The notes below the pieces were generated by a model, which was not told where the DNA came from, made no database searches, and saw only the letters and a list, made by a program, of their open reading frames with translations. From Methylocystis sp. IM3 (GTDB lineage: Bacteria; Pseudomonadota; Alphaproteobacteria; Rhizobiales; Beijerinckiaceae): a stretch of 64,000 bases of DNA. The position numbers and the translations under genes were made by a program. The stretch is taken from the NCBI RefSeq assembly GCF_038070105.1, contig NZ_JBBPBZ010000002.1:233501-297500 (forward strand), given 5' to 3'. Numbering within the stretch: the stretch's first letter is position 1; each line of letters begins with the position of its first letter. This document shows, piece after piece, positions 47,858-59,745 of the stretch.

Positions 47858-47939
47858 TGTCCTGTTCCCTTCATTTCCCTGTTTCGATGAGGGAAGGATA
47901 GGACGGGCGCAGGCTCGGCGCCGTGCGATTGCGCACGCG

Positions 47940-48200
47940 TCATTTGGCCTGAGGCGCGGGCGGTGGAATCACCGGCATGGATTGCGGAGGCAACTCCGGC
48001 GCAGGCCTCACAATGTTCGGATCGACGCCAGGGGCGGGCCTGATGACGCCTTTTCCCTTGTCGAGCTTCTCGCTGAGCGATTTCCCCGACTTGCCGTTTT
48101 CGCCGCCGGGGCGTTCGTTCGGCGGCGTCCCGGCCGCAAAGGCCGCCCCGGCGACGAGGCAGAAAGCAGCGAGCGTCAGAACCGCAGCGCGCGGGCGCAT
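47940..48200 (-). CDS. Small secreted proline-rich protein
   Basis: An 86-residue protein with a signal peptide (VLTLAAFCLVAGAAFAAG), a Gly/Lys/Ser polar segment (NGKSGKSLSEKLDKGKGV) and a Pro-rich tail (APELPPQSMPVIPPPAPQ). Similar short exported proteins occur in Hyphomicrobiales without known function. ATG 48200 has GGAGAGGA upstream, and an EcfG-like promoter precedes it. Confidence 0.7.
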   Translation of the reverse strand: MRPRAAVLTLAAFCLVAGAAFAAGTPPNERPGGENGKSGKSLSEKLDKGKGVIRPAPGVDPNIVRPAPELPPQSMPVIPPPAPQAK

Positions 48201-48227
48201 GATCCTCTCCGTTCCGTTTCGCGCTTC

Positions 48228-48252
48228 AACCTGCGAAGGGGAGCCCGGTTCC
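48228..48252 (-). promoter_or_regulatory. Candidate EcfG-type promoter
   Basis: On the reverse strand, GGAAC (48252-48248), 16 nt, then GGTT (48231-48228). This has the same one-mismatch form as the element at 46787 and lies 28 nt before the secreted protein start at 48200. It overlaps the end region of the aminotransferase gene only marginally, at its upstream side. Confidence 0.5.
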
Positions 48253-48258
48253 GGCCTT

Positions 48259-49434
48259 TCAGCCGGCGAGCGCCCTGACGCCCATGACCAGCCGGCCGAC
48301 GCCCTCTGTGGCCGTGGCCGGCTGCAAGGCGCCGTAAGCGACGCGCAAATGACAGCCCTGCGTCAGGCCAAAGGCGTCGCCCGGTATGACGGCGACGCGG
48401 TGCTCACGGATGAGGCGGGTGGCGTAATCGAGCGGCGCCAGGTCCGACTTCAGGCGCAGCAGGAAATAGAGGGCGCCCGCCGCATCGGGAACCTCGGCGA
48501 GGCCATCCTCTGCGAGGCGCGAAAGTTCGCGCTTCACTTTGGCGCGCGTCTGCGCAAGCTCTTCCACCTGCGCCTGCACGAAGGCGCGTCCGGCGCGCAG
48601 CGCGCCGAGGGCGGCGTATTGGGAGACGACCGGCGGGCAGATGATCACCGTGTCCTGTATCTTTCGCAGCGCCGGTTCGAGCGTTTCGGGGAAGGCCATC
48701 CAGCCGATCCGCCAGCTGGCGAAGCCATAGGCCTTTGACATGGAATAGAGCGAAATCGTATGCGCGGCGGCGCCGTCGATCGAGGCCGGCGAGAAGGGCT
48801 TTGCGCCGTCATAGGTGAAATATTCATAGGCCTCGTCGCTCACATGGAAGAGGCCGCGCTCCGCGCAAAGCGCATTGACTTCGCGCAGCGCGTCCGCGGG
48901 ATAGACGGCGCCGGTGGGATTGTTGGGAGAGACGGTGACGATTGCGCGCGTGCGCGGCGTGATGGCGGCGCGGATGGCCTCGATGTCGAGCTGGTGATTG
49001 CGGTCGGTCGCGACCAGCACGGGACGCGCATTGGCCATGACGATGGCCATCTCGTGATTGAAATAATAGGGGACGGGAAGGATGACCTCGTCGCCGGGAT
49101 CGAGAATGGCGAGCGCGACGTTGAAAAACGCCTGATTGCCGCCGGCCGTGACCATGAGCCGGTTTCCGTGTCCGGGGCCGACGGCGACGCCGTTTTCCGT
49201 CGCGAGCTTCTCGGACAGCGCCTCGAGCAGCGCGGGCAGGCCGGAGGCGCCCTGATATTTGTTGTTCTCGGGCTCGGCCAGAAAGCGCGCGATCCCGGCG
49301 GCGGCTTCTGGCGGCGGAGCGTAATTGACCACGCCCTGGCCGAGCGAAATCGTGCCCGGATTGGCCCGGATCAGATCGGCGATCACGGGGATGATGGGCG
49401 TCGTGACAGCCTGAAGGCGGCGAGAGTCGTGCAT
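48259..49434 (-). CDS. Class I/II PLP-dependent aminotransferase
   Basis: A 391-residue fold-type I aminotransferase. [13 protein letters not shown] is the substrate-loop motif, [13 protein letters not shown] carries the PLP-ring Asp/Tyr, and [16 protein letters not shown] holds the PLP lysine. LRVAYG near the C-terminus contains the substrate carboxylate-binding Arg. Substrate cannot be fixed; aspartate/aromatic or branched-chain types are possible. ATG 49434 has GGGAG upstream; the open frame to 49596 overlaps the divergent YgiQ promoter region and is not used. Confidence 0.88.
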   Translation of the reverse strand: MHDSRRLQAVTTPIIPVIADLIRANPGTISLGQGVVNYAPPPEAAAGIARFLAEPENNKYQGASGLPALLEALSEKLATENGVAVGPGHGNRLMVTAGGNQAFFNVALAILDPGDEVILPVPYYFNHEMAIVMANARPVLVATDRNHQLDIEAIRAAITPRTRAIVTVSPNNPTGAVYPADALREVNALCAERGLFHVSDEAYEYFTYDGAKPFSPASIDGAAAHTISLYSMSKAYGFASWRIGWMAFPETLEPALRKIQDTVIICPPVVSQYAALGALRAGRAFVQAQVEELAQTRAKVKRELSRLAEDGLAEVPDAAGALYFLLRLKSDLAPLDYATRLIREHRVAVIPGDAFGLTQGCHLRVAYGALQPATATEGVGRLVMGVRALAG

Positions 49435-49588
49435 GACGCTCCCTACCCCAGGCGTCGCCGCCTGTTCAATAGAGGCTCCGAACGGAGGTTCGTCCGGCGC
49501 GCGGCCTGTGGTAGGATTTGGGCAATGGTCCGGCGCGGCCGGACGCAACCTCCACGAAAACACGAAAACCACGAAAACCCCTTGGGCC

Positions 49589-51637
<2,049 letters not shown>

Positions 51638-51729
51638 CCACGATCGCGCCTTTTGCTGGCGCGGCGTCCGCGAATTGCGTAGTCTGAGCGCGTTTCCAGG
51701 CGGCGCCCTCACGAGAACAGGGAAGCGGC

Positions 51730-52182
51730 ATGTCCCAGGACACGAGGCTCGTCCCCGACACGATCGTGCAGGAGCACTATGTCCTCTTCCAGCACGAATT
51801 CATCGAATTTCTCGTGGCGCAGCTCGTCGACTTCCGGAAGATGTTCCACGGCGATCTCGACGAGCTGCTCGTCTTCATCTTCGTGGCGCGCTATTATCTG
51901 CGCGAAGAGCGCGGGCGCGGCGAGGACGATCTCGACGGGCAATGGACTGCGCCGCCCACGCTCTCCCGGATTGCGGAATTCACCGGCATCCCCCGCGAGA
52001 CGGTCCGCCGCAAGCTGATTGCGCTGCAAGGCCGCGGCCTGCTCGAAAAAGTCGGTTCCGACAAATGGCAGCCGGCGGTTCGTCATAACGTCCCCGTCAT
52101 CCGACAGGAATATGAGCAATTCTGTCAGCGCGAGATTCGCCGTCTCGTGAAGCTCGTGACGGCGCTCAAGCCCTTCGTCTGA
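51730..52182 (+). CDS. Winged-helix DNA-binding protein (paralogue of the protein at 47277-47735)
   Basis: A 150-residue protein. The N-terminal helices (LFQHEFIEFLVAQLVDFRKMFHGDLDELL) mirror those of the 47277 protein almost residue for residue, and the helix-turn-helix AEFTGIPRETVRRKLIALQGRGLLEK is better conserved still. The last helix (REIRRLVKLVTALK) is shared as well. ATG 51730 is used. It directly precedes the candidate sRNA and the PhyR-like receiver, so it may belong to the same stress locus. Ligand unknown. Confidence 0.75.
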   Translation: MSQDTRLVPDTIVQEHYVLFQHEFIEFLVAQLVDFRKMFHGDLDELLVFIFVARYYLREERGRGEDDLDGQWTAPPTLSRIAEFTGIPRETVRRKLIALQGRGLLEKVGSDKWQPAVRHNVPVIRQEYEQFCQREIRRLVKLVTALKPFV

Positions 52183-52202
52183 GAGGGCGAGACGCCGCGG
52201 GC

Positions 52203-52288
52203 AAAGAAAAAGGGCTGCTGTCGCCAGCAGCCCAAGTCGGGGGAGAACGCCCGAGGAGGGCGAGTCAGCTTAGGGGAGGGCTGACGGC
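52203..52288 (-). ncRNA. Candidate small regulatory RNA with anti-Shine-Dalgarno loops
   Basis: On the minus strand three elements follow one another. Hairpin 1 (52285-52264): GTCAGC/GCTGAC stem, loop CCTCCCCTAA. Hairpin 2 (52262-52248): CGCCC/GGGCG stem, loop TCCTC, followed by the unpaired run TTCTCCCCC. Then a terminator, GGGCTGCTG/CAGCAGCCC with a 4-nt loop (52233-52212), followed by TTTTTCTTT. The plus strand forms the same stems but has no T-tract, which fixes the direction. C-rich loops next to a Rho-independent terminator resemble alphaproteobacterial CCUCCUCCC-motif sRNAs that bind ribosome sites. Homology to a named family is not shown. Ends are estimates. Confidence 0.6.
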
Positions 52289-52292
52289 AGTC

Positions 52293-52321
52293 ACCCTATT
52301 GGCCGCTCCGGGCTCGATCAA
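52293..52321 (-). promoter_or_regulatory. Possible promoter for the candidate sRNA
   Basis: On the minus strand TTGATC (52321-52316), 17 nt, then TAGGGT (52298-52293). The -35 box is good and the -10 box weak. It would start transcription about 5-8 nt before hairpin 1. Confidence 0.35.
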
Positions 52322-52409
52322 TGAATACTCGCTCAGTTTGGGCGGCCCGAGGTGAGACAAAATGACGCAACGGCCGCGCCCAAGCCATTGAAGAAAAAGC
52401 CCAGCCGCC

Positions 52410-52434
52410 GGAACGCTACGAGAATGGGCGCGTT
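52410..52434 (+). promoter_or_regulatory. EcfG-type general stress promoter
   Basis: GGAAC at 52410-52414, exactly 16 nt, then CGTT at 52431-52434: a perfect match to the GGAAC-N16/17-CGTT consensus for the EcfG sigma factor of Alphaproteobacteria. It would start a leader of about 100 nt before the GTG at 52544 of the PhyR-like receiver, which supports that start over the longer frame beginning at 52352. Confidence 0.7.
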
Positions 52435-52543
52435 AAACAGCATTGCAGCCATGGCCGCGCCGACAGGGCGCAGCATCCGCCGGGACGATCCGCGGGACGA
52501 TCCGGAAGAGGCGCGGGGCGCGCTGCAAGGGAAGAGGCAGATC

Positions 52544-53035
52544 GTGAACCTCCCTTCGGAAGACGCGCAGGCGCCGGAGACCGCCCAATCCCCCCGGGCC
52601 AAGCGGCAGAGGCGCGCGCTGGACGTGCTGGTGATCGAGGATGAATCGATCATCGCCAAGGACATCGAGCTGATCGTCAGCGATCTGGGCCATCGCGTGA
52701 TCGGCCCGGCGCGGACGCATGAGGAGGCGCTGTCGCTGGCGCTGAAGACGCGCCCGGCGGTCGTCGTCGCGGATGTGAAGCTCGCGGACGGCAGCTCCGG
52801 CATCGTCGCGGTCGACGAGATGCTCAGGACCATCGACGCGGCGGTGATCTTCGTCACGGCGGTTCCGCAATGGCTCCAGACCGGTGAGCTGGAGCCGGTT
52901 CTGATCGTCCCGAAGCCCTATTCGGTGGAAGATATCAAGAGCGCCGTGTCGCGGGCGACCTCGAAGCGCGCCCAGTCGCTCGAAACCTTCCTCGCGACAA
53001 AAGACGCGGTCAGTCGGCTCACCCGCAAGCAATAG
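52544..53035 (+). CDS. PhyR-like response regulator receiver without the sigma-like domain
   Basis: A 163-residue protein. A short polar leader is followed by a receiver domain: acidic pair Glu32/Asp33 in VIEDES, phospho-acceptor Asp77 in VVVADVKLADGSSGI, Thr105 and Lys124 in IVPKPYS. The LADGSSGI and EDLGH-like segments are typical of PhyR receivers, but the N-terminal sigma-factor-like domain of PhyR is missing. It may act as a single-domain regulator feeding general-stress kinases or as a partial PhyR copy. GTG 52544 has GAGG 7 nt upstream. The long frame from 52352 would span the EcfG promoter. Confidence 0.75.
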   Translation: MNLPSEDAQAPETAQSPRAKRQRRALDVLVIEDESIIAKDIELIVSDLGHRVIGPARTHEEALSLALKTRPAVVVADVKLADGSSGIVAVDEMLRTIDAAVIFVTAVPQWLQTGELEPVLIVPKPYSVEDIKSAVSRATSKRAQSLETFLATKDAVSRLTRKQ

Positions 53036-53182
53036 AATTCTCCTTGCGCTATTCTCCTCCCGAGAGGCGGCTTTACGAGGCCGCTTGCAGGCTTGTCTGT
53101 CCCATGTCCGCTCGCGGGCGGGGCGGAAAACGCCTATTTGATGTAGGGATAACGCGACCAAAGGCGTTGCAGGGAGGCGTCC

Positions 53183-53611
53183 ATGTACAAGAAAATCCTG
53201 GTGCCCGTTGATCTGAGCGAATCGGACATGACGAAACTTGCGCTCGGCGCCGCCCTTGCGCTGGCCAAGACGGGCTCCGAGGCGAGCCTGCGGCTCATCA
53301 ATGTGCAGCCTCTCGTGCCGGTGGCCTTCGTCGACTACATCCCGCCGACTTTCGACGAGGAGATGCGCGACGCGGCCGAGAGGGACCTCGCGACGCTCGC
53401 CGGCACGGTCGATCTGCCGCATGATCGCGTGTCCTCGACGGTCCGCTTCGGCGCCGTCTATCCCGAAGTGCTGGCGGAAGCCGAGGATTGGGACGCCGAC
53501 CTGATCGTCATCGGGTCGCATCGCCCGACCATGGCGACCTATCTGCTCGGCTCCAACGCCAAGACCATCGTGCGCCACGCCAAATGTTCGGTTCTCGTCG
53601 TCCGGCAATAG
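53183..53611 (+). CDS. Universal stress protein (UspA family)
   Basis: A 142-residue UspA-fold protein. It opens KKILVPVDLSESD and ends with the nucleotide-binding pattern IGSHRPTMATYLLGSNAKTIVRHAKCSVLVV (GSx-N9-GS-type). Such proteins bind ATP or AMP and help survival under starvation or oxidative stress. ATG 53183 has AGGGAGG upstream. It follows the receiver gene by 147 nt; no EcfG motif was seen in that gap. Confidence 0.9.
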   Translation: MYKKILVPVDLSESDMTKLALGAALALAKTGSEASLRLINVQPLVPVAFVDYIPPTFDEEMRDAAERDLATLAGTVDLPHDRVSSTVRFGAVYPEVLAEAEDWDADLIVIGSHRPTMATYLLGSNAKTIVRHAKCSVLVVRQ

Positions 53612-53654
53612 GGCGGTTCGACAGAGGCCGGAGCCGGGACTAGACTTCGGCCTC

Positions 53655-54017
53655 ATGTTGCGATTCGTCCGATCGATGGCGTGCGGGGCTTTTGTGTGCT
53701 CGACTTTCGCGCTCGCCGCTGGCGGAGGGGCGCTGGCGGCGGCGAGCGCGTCACAGGCCCTGCTGAAACGGGGCGAGGCGATCGCGCGGAACAATTGCGG
53801 CTCCTGCCACGCCGTCGGCCGGGCCGGGGCGAGCCCCAACCCCAAATCCCCGCCCTTTCGCACTCTCTCGCGCAAATATCCGCTGGCCAATCTCGAGGAG
53901 GCGCTGGGCGAGGGAATCGTGGTCGGCCACGAGGGGCTCGACATGCCGCAGTTCCGCTTCGATACCGGAGAGGTCGAGGCGCTGCTCGCCTATCTCGCGG
54001 CGATCCAGAAGCGGTAA
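53655..54017 (+). CDS. Class I cytochrome c (small, secreted)
   Basis: A 120-residue exported cytochrome. The signal peptide ends near ALAAAS, the haem motif CGSCH is at 48-52, and Met97 in GLDMPQF is the likely sixth ligand. It should shuttle electrons in the periplasm. ATG 53655 lies 43 nt after the UspA stop, so the two may be co-expressed. No oxidase subunit is nearby. Confidence 0.85.
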   Translation: MLRFVRSMACGAFVCSTFALAAGGGALAAASASQALLKRGEAIARNNCGSCHAVGRAGASPNPKSPPFRTLSRKYPLANLEEALGEGIVVGHEGLDMPQFRFDTGEVEALLAYLAAIQKR

Positions 54018-54134
54018 CGCTTCAGGCGGGCTTCTCAGCTTGAGGCGGTCTTGGCAGCTGAAAGGAGAGGCCCGCCGGCTTTGCGCCCGCGCCGCCTCTC
54101 GTCTATGAGAGGGCTGAAAACCGCCGAGGGTAAA

Positions 54135-56306
<2,172 letters not shown>

Positions 56307-56328
56307 GCGCGCGTCCGGAAGAAATTCC

Positions 56329-56355
56329 CCCGGCCGCTTCGAACGAAGCGCCGGG
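56329..56355 (+). terminator. Hairpin after methylmalonyl-CoA mutase gene
   Basis: CGCTTCG-AA-CGAAGCG is extended by CCCGG/CCGGG with one bulged base. Only a short T-run follows, so termination efficiency is uncertain. Confidence 0.5.
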
Positions 56356-56468
56356 CCTTTGGGGCGTCGCGGCGCGCGTTCCCAAAACCGTTGCAATTTC
56401 CCAAAGACAGGATGCGCCGCTTCCGCTAGGAGGCCCATTCCGCAACGAGGAAACAAAGGAAAAGCGGG

Positions 56469-56867
56469 ATGGAAGTCCTTCTCATCGGCGCGAGCGCCTG
56501 CATCTTCGCCCTCATCGTCACGGCCTGGCTGATGACGCTCGCCAAATGGTTTCCGATCAAGGCCGTCGACGCCTTTGTCGTCGACTACAAGACGATGATC
56601 CGGGCGCATGTCGATTATGCGCTGATGGCCCTGTTCGGGATCGGCTTTTACGGTTCGGGCGTCGAATTGCCGGTCATCGCCTGCTGGTGCGTCGCCATTG
56701 GCGGCTTCTCCAATCCGACCGTCTTCACGATCGCGGCCTTCGATCCCAAGTTCTGGGAGAAGAAATTCTGGCGCGTCTATACCGCGCTGAGCTTCACCGT
56801 CTCGTCGGTCGGCTTTCTGTGGATCGCCTACGCGCTTCTGGCGCACGCCCTTCGGCGCTGGGCCTGA
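56469..56867 (+). CDS. Four-helix membrane protein of unknown function
   Basis: A 132-residue inner-membrane protein with four hydrophobic segments (about 3-27, 46-66, 69-92 and 104-128) and a conserved-looking AHVDYALMALFGIGFYGSG centre. No family name is known to me. ATG 56469 has AGGAAA upstream. It sits between the mutase and EI24-like genes and may be co-transcribed with the latter (91-nt gap). Confidence 0.6.
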   Translation: MEVLLIGASACIFALIVTAWLMTLAKWFPIKAVDAFVVDYKTMIRAHVDYALMALFGIGFYGSGVELPVIACWCVAIGGFSNPTVFTIAAFDPKFWEKKFWRVYTALSFTVSSVGFLWIAYALLAHALRRWA

Positions 56868-56958
56868 CGCCGCCGCTTGCGCCGCCGGCCCTTGCGTCGG
56901 CGCCGCTGCATCGCCATCTACCGGCGGCCGCCTTGGGGCGGCCCTTCGAGACAGCCAG

Positions 56959-57642
56959 ATGACATTCATGTTCGACGCCGCGCTGGCGGCCCTGCGCGAG
57001 ATCCTCTCGCCGCCGTTTCGCAACGTGCTCTTCAAGAGCCTGGGAATGACCCTGCTTTTTCTGGCGCTCGCCTGGGTCGGCCTCGACAAGCTCGCGCTGT
57101 CCTATGTCGCCGTGAATCATCCCTGGCTTCAGGTCGCGCTCACCTATGCGACGGGCGTCGGCCTGTTCATTCTGCTGGCGTTTCTGATCGGTCCGATTTC
57201 GGTGCTGGTCACGGGCCTTTTCCTCGACGATCTCGCCGATGTGGTCGAGGCGGACCTCTATCCGGCGGGGCGCCGCGGCAGCCCGATCCCGGCCTCGCAG
57301 GCCATTCTGATGGGTGCGAAATTTGCGGCCGTCTCGGCGGCGGTCAACCTGCTGGCCTTGCTGCTGCTGCTCGTGCCCGGCGTCAACGCCGTGGCCTTCC
57401 TCTTCGCCAACGCCTATCTGCTCGGGCGCGAATATTTCCTTTTCGCCGCGACGCGCTTCCGCCCGCTCGGGGAGGCGACCGAGCTGCGCCGGCGCCATGC
57501 GCCGCAGCTCTTTCTCGCCGGCCTGTTCATCGCGGCCTTTGTCGCGACGCCGGGCCTCAATGTGCTGACGCCGCTCTTCGGCGTCGCCTTCATGGCCCGC
57601 ATCCACAAGATGCTGTCGCCGGAGCGCCGGGCGGGGCGTTGA
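56959..57642 (+). CDS. EI24 domain (CysZ-like) membrane protein
   Basis: A 227-residue membrane protein of the EI24/CysZ family. It starts FDAALAALREILSPPFRNVLFKSLGMT and carries four to five membrane helices with GPISVLVTGLFLDDLADVVE and LANAYLLGREYFLFAA-like segments typical of the family. CysZ homologues allow sulfate uptake, but most Hyphomicrobiales members are uncharacterised. It converges with the NDUFA9-like gene (22-nt gap). Confidence 0.8.
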   Translation: MTFMFDAALAALREILSPPFRNVLFKSLGMTLLFLALAWVGLDKLALSYVAVNHPWLQVALTYATGVGLFILLAFLIGPISVLVTGLFLDDLADVVEADLYPAGRRGSPIPASQAILMGAKFAAVSAAVNLLALLLLLVPGVNAVAFLFANAYLLGREYFLFAATRFRPLGEATELRRRHAPQLFLAGLFIAAFVATPGLNVLTPLFGVAFMARIHKMLSPERRAGR

Positions 57643-57664
57643 TCCCACCACGGCGCGGAGGCGC

Positions 57665-58672
57665 TCAGGCCCCGAGGCGCTGCGCCTGATACTGGCCCGT
57701 CTTGCGGTAGCGGTAAAGATAGGTGGGCGCGATCGCCTCGATCGCCTGCGGCTGAACGCCGAGCCCCTGCAAGGTGCGTCCGTCCCGAATCGCCGCCTCG
57801 CTCACCACATTGTCGTGCTTGAGCAGCTCAACCTGATCGGCGGTCATGCGCAAGAGCTTCGGGAAAAGGCCGAGCGACAGCTTGGTGAAGAACTGGGTGA
57901 CGCCCGCCACGAGCTTTCCGGTCGCGAAGGAGAGCCTGGCGACGCGGCGGTCGCGCTCGGTCACCTGGAGCACGTAATCGATCAATGCGGCGAAGCTCTT
58001 CTTTTCCGGCCCGCCGAGTTCATAGACTGCGCCCGGCTGCGCCCGCCCCGCCACGGCCGCGGCGACCGCCTCCGCCACGTCGCCGACATAGACCGGCTGG
58101 AAACGCGTCTCGGCCCCGACGATCGGGATGACAGGGAAGAAGCGGGCCATGGCGCCGAAACGATTGAAGAAATCGTCTTCCTGCCCGAAGATCACGGAAG
58201 GGCGCAGGATGACGGCCGACGGCGCAGCCGCCAGCATCGCCGCTTCGCCCTCGGCCTTGCTGCGCGCATAGGCGGAAGCGCCCTTCGGATCGGCGCCGAT
58301 CGCCGAAACATGGACGACCGTATCTATGCCCGCGGCCTTGGCCGCCTCGGCGATAGCGCGCGCGCCCTCGGACTGGACCTTGGAGAAAGTCTGCGCGCCG
58401 CCTTCCGCCAGAATGCCCACGAGATTCACGACCGCGGAGGCCCCGCGCAGCGCCGCCGCCACCGATTCGGGGTGACGCACATTGGCCTGGACGGCCATGA
58501 CCTGCCCGACCCGTCCCTGCGGTTGCAGATGGAAGGCGAGGTCCGGCCGGCGGCAGGCGATTCGCACGCGCCAGCCGTCGCGGGCCAGCGCCCGAACGAC
58601 ATAGCGCCCGACGAATCCCGATCCGCCGAACACCGTCACCACGCGCCCCGCGCCCACGTTCACGCCGCTCAT
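57665..58672 (-). CDS. Complex I NDUFA9-family atypical SDR (NAD(P)-binding)
   Basis: A 335-residue Rossmann-fold protein. The nucleotide loop GGSGFVGRYVVRALARDG is at about 16-33, and VVNLVGILAEGGAQTF, AIGADPKGASAYARSKAEGE and VILRPSVIFGQEDDFFNRF match the NDUFA9-like group of atypical short-chain dehydrogenases. The classical catalytic Tyr-x-x-x-Lys is present as YARSK, but activity is unproven. In mitochondria the homologue is a complex I subunit; in bacteria the role is unclear. Confidence 0.88.
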   Translation of the reverse strand: MSGVNVGAGRVVTVFGGSGFVGRYVVRALARDGWRVRIACRRPDLAFHLQPQGRVGQVMAVQANVRHPESVAAALRGASAVVNLVGILAEGGAQTFSKVQSEGARAIAEAAKAAGIDTVVHVSAIGADPKGASAYARSKAEGEAAMLAAAPSAVILRPSVIFGQEDDFFNRFGAMARFFPVIPIVGAETRFQPVYVGDVAEAVAAAVAGRAQPGAVYELGGPEKKSFAALIDYVLQVTERDRRVARLSFATGKLVAGVTQFFTKLSLGLFPKLLRMTADQVELLKHDNVVSEAAIRDGRTLQGLGVQPQAIEAIAPTYLYRYRKTGQYQAQRLGA

Positions 58673-58872
58673 GCCTCATGCTCCATTCGCCGCGCCGGCC
58701 GCGCCGGCTTTTCAGAACTTGTCGCCCGTGCTCTAGCGAAATTTGGCCCCGAAGGAAATCCGGCGCCGCCCGGCGGAAGGGAAGAATTGATGCGTTTCCG
58801 GCTGGAGCGGCAGTTTTTATGGCGACCGCGATTGACAGACCCCCGACGGCGCCTCTATGACGACGCCCACGT

Positions 58873-58957
58873 GCCCAGGTGGCGGAATTGGTAGACGCGC
58901 TGGTTTCAGGTACCAGTGGTGAAAGCCGTGGAGGTTCGAGTCCTCTCCTGGGCACCA
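58873..58957 (+). tRNA. tRNA-Leu (CAG anticodon)
   Basis: An 85-nt cloverleaf with a long variable arm, as expected for Leu. GCCCAGG pairs with CCTGGGC before ACCA. The anticodon stem CTGGT/ACCAG encloses TTCAGGT with CAG. The T-loop is GGTTCGAGTCC. Confidence 0.96.
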
Positions 58958-58960
58958 TAC

Positions 58961-58977
58961 GACACTCCGAGAGTGTC
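58961..58977. other. Perfect short hairpin directly behind tRNA-Leu
   Basis: GACACTC-CGA-GAGTGTC lies four nt after the tRNA CCA. It could be part of tRNA 3' processing or termination. tRNA-Leu 3' ends are also common integration sites, but no integrase is in the window. Confidence 0.4.
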
Positions 58978-59102
58978 CGAAATCATCCGAAAAGCACTGA
59001 AAATTTCGCGTCCCGACAGCTTCCGCTGGCGCGAATGCTCGTTCCGGTGATGTAACCGCGATGGACGCAGTTGCACCTTCGCGCGCGGGAATGAGGCGCG
59101 CG

Positions 59103-59360
59103 TCATCGCCAGCAGCGGCGGCCTCGATAGCCGTAATAAGCCGAGTAAGCGGAGTCCCAGTAGCCGCAACTCGCCGGATAGTCGGCGCTCCAATAGCGAT
59201 CTGTCCATCTGGGGCCCGAGCCCCAATCGCGGCTGAACCCGGCGGAGCCCCATCCCGAGCTTCCCCAGGCGGAAGCGGGGGTCGAAACCGAGAGGACGCC
59301 GGCGAGCGTGATTGCGGCGAGCGCCGCCGCGAGCATCTTCGAGTTTGTCATGTGATTCAT
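59103..59360 (-). CDS. Small secreted Trp/Gly/Tyr-rich protein
   Basis: An 85-residue protein with a signal peptide (MLAAALAAITLAGVLSVSTPASA) and a mature part rich in Trp, Gly, Ser, Tyr and Arg (WGSSGWGSAGFSRDWGSG and a YYGYRGRRCWR end). No known domain. The start MNHMTNSK at 59360 has AAGGA 6 nt upstream. A perfect EcfG promoter lies 41 nt further upstream, so stress induction is likely. Confidence 0.65.
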   Translation of the reverse strand: MNHMTNSKMLAAALAAITLAGVLSVSTPASAWGSSGWGSAGFSRDWGSGPRWTDRYWSADYPASCGYWDSAYSAYYGYRGRRCWR

Positions 59361-59400
59361 CCGGGTCCTTGTCTGGCAAAGCCCCTCGGCCATTCCTGCA

Positions 59401-59425
59401 AACGCGGTCGAAATTTCCTTGTTCC
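59401..59425 (-). promoter_or_regulatory. EcfG-type promoter
   Basis: On the reverse strand GGAAC (59425-59421), 16 nt, then CGTT (59404-59401): a perfect consensus match. It points at the Trp/Gly-rich secreted protein gene ending its start at 59360, with a leader of about 35 nt. Confidence 0.7.
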
Positions 59426-59547
59426 GGAGCGGGGGCGGGCGGCGTCGGGCGTCACGGTCTTTTGCCCTGTGCGCCGGCGCACCTACGCGAGGGCGGGCGT
59501 GGGCTAGCTTAGGATCATCGAAAGACGGAAACCCGAAGGAGCCGATC

Positions 59548-59679
59548 ATGACCAGGATGACCACGATCATCGCCGCTCTGGCTTTCATGCTGAGCATGGG
59601 CTTCGCCGGCGCCGCCTCCGCCGCGCCCGAGGGCTTCAACAATTTCGACGGCGGCGCCTGCTACTGCATCGACCCCTGA
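59548..59679 (+). CDS. 43-residue secreted peptide ending in a CYC motif
   Basis: ATG 59548 with a strong AAGGAG site 7 nt upstream. The first 26 residues are a signal peptide (TTIIAALAFMLSMGFAGAASA); the mature part of about 18 residues is APEGFNNFDGGACYCIDP. It is too short to match a family. The strong ribosome site and signal peptide argue that it is real. It precedes the HMA-like gene by 66 nt. Confidence 0.55.
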   Translation: MTRMTTIIAALAFMLSMGFAGAASAAPEGFNNFDGGACYCIDP

Positions 59680-59745
59680 TTTTGCAGAGACATGGCCGGA
59701 CCGACATGAAACCGTCAAATGGTCCGGCTACCGGCGGGGCGAAGG

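Noticed and set aside
52183..52410. Leader peptide or riboswitch for the receiver gene on the plus strand
   Set aside because: The hairpins are C-rich-loop and T-tract consistent only on the minus strand; the EcfG promoter starts transcription downstream of them.
59548..59679. Methanobactin or other RiPP precursor
   Set aside because: The peptide has a Sec signal peptide rather than a leader, the core does not match methanobactin cysteine spacing, and no modifying enzymes (MbnB/C) are in the window.
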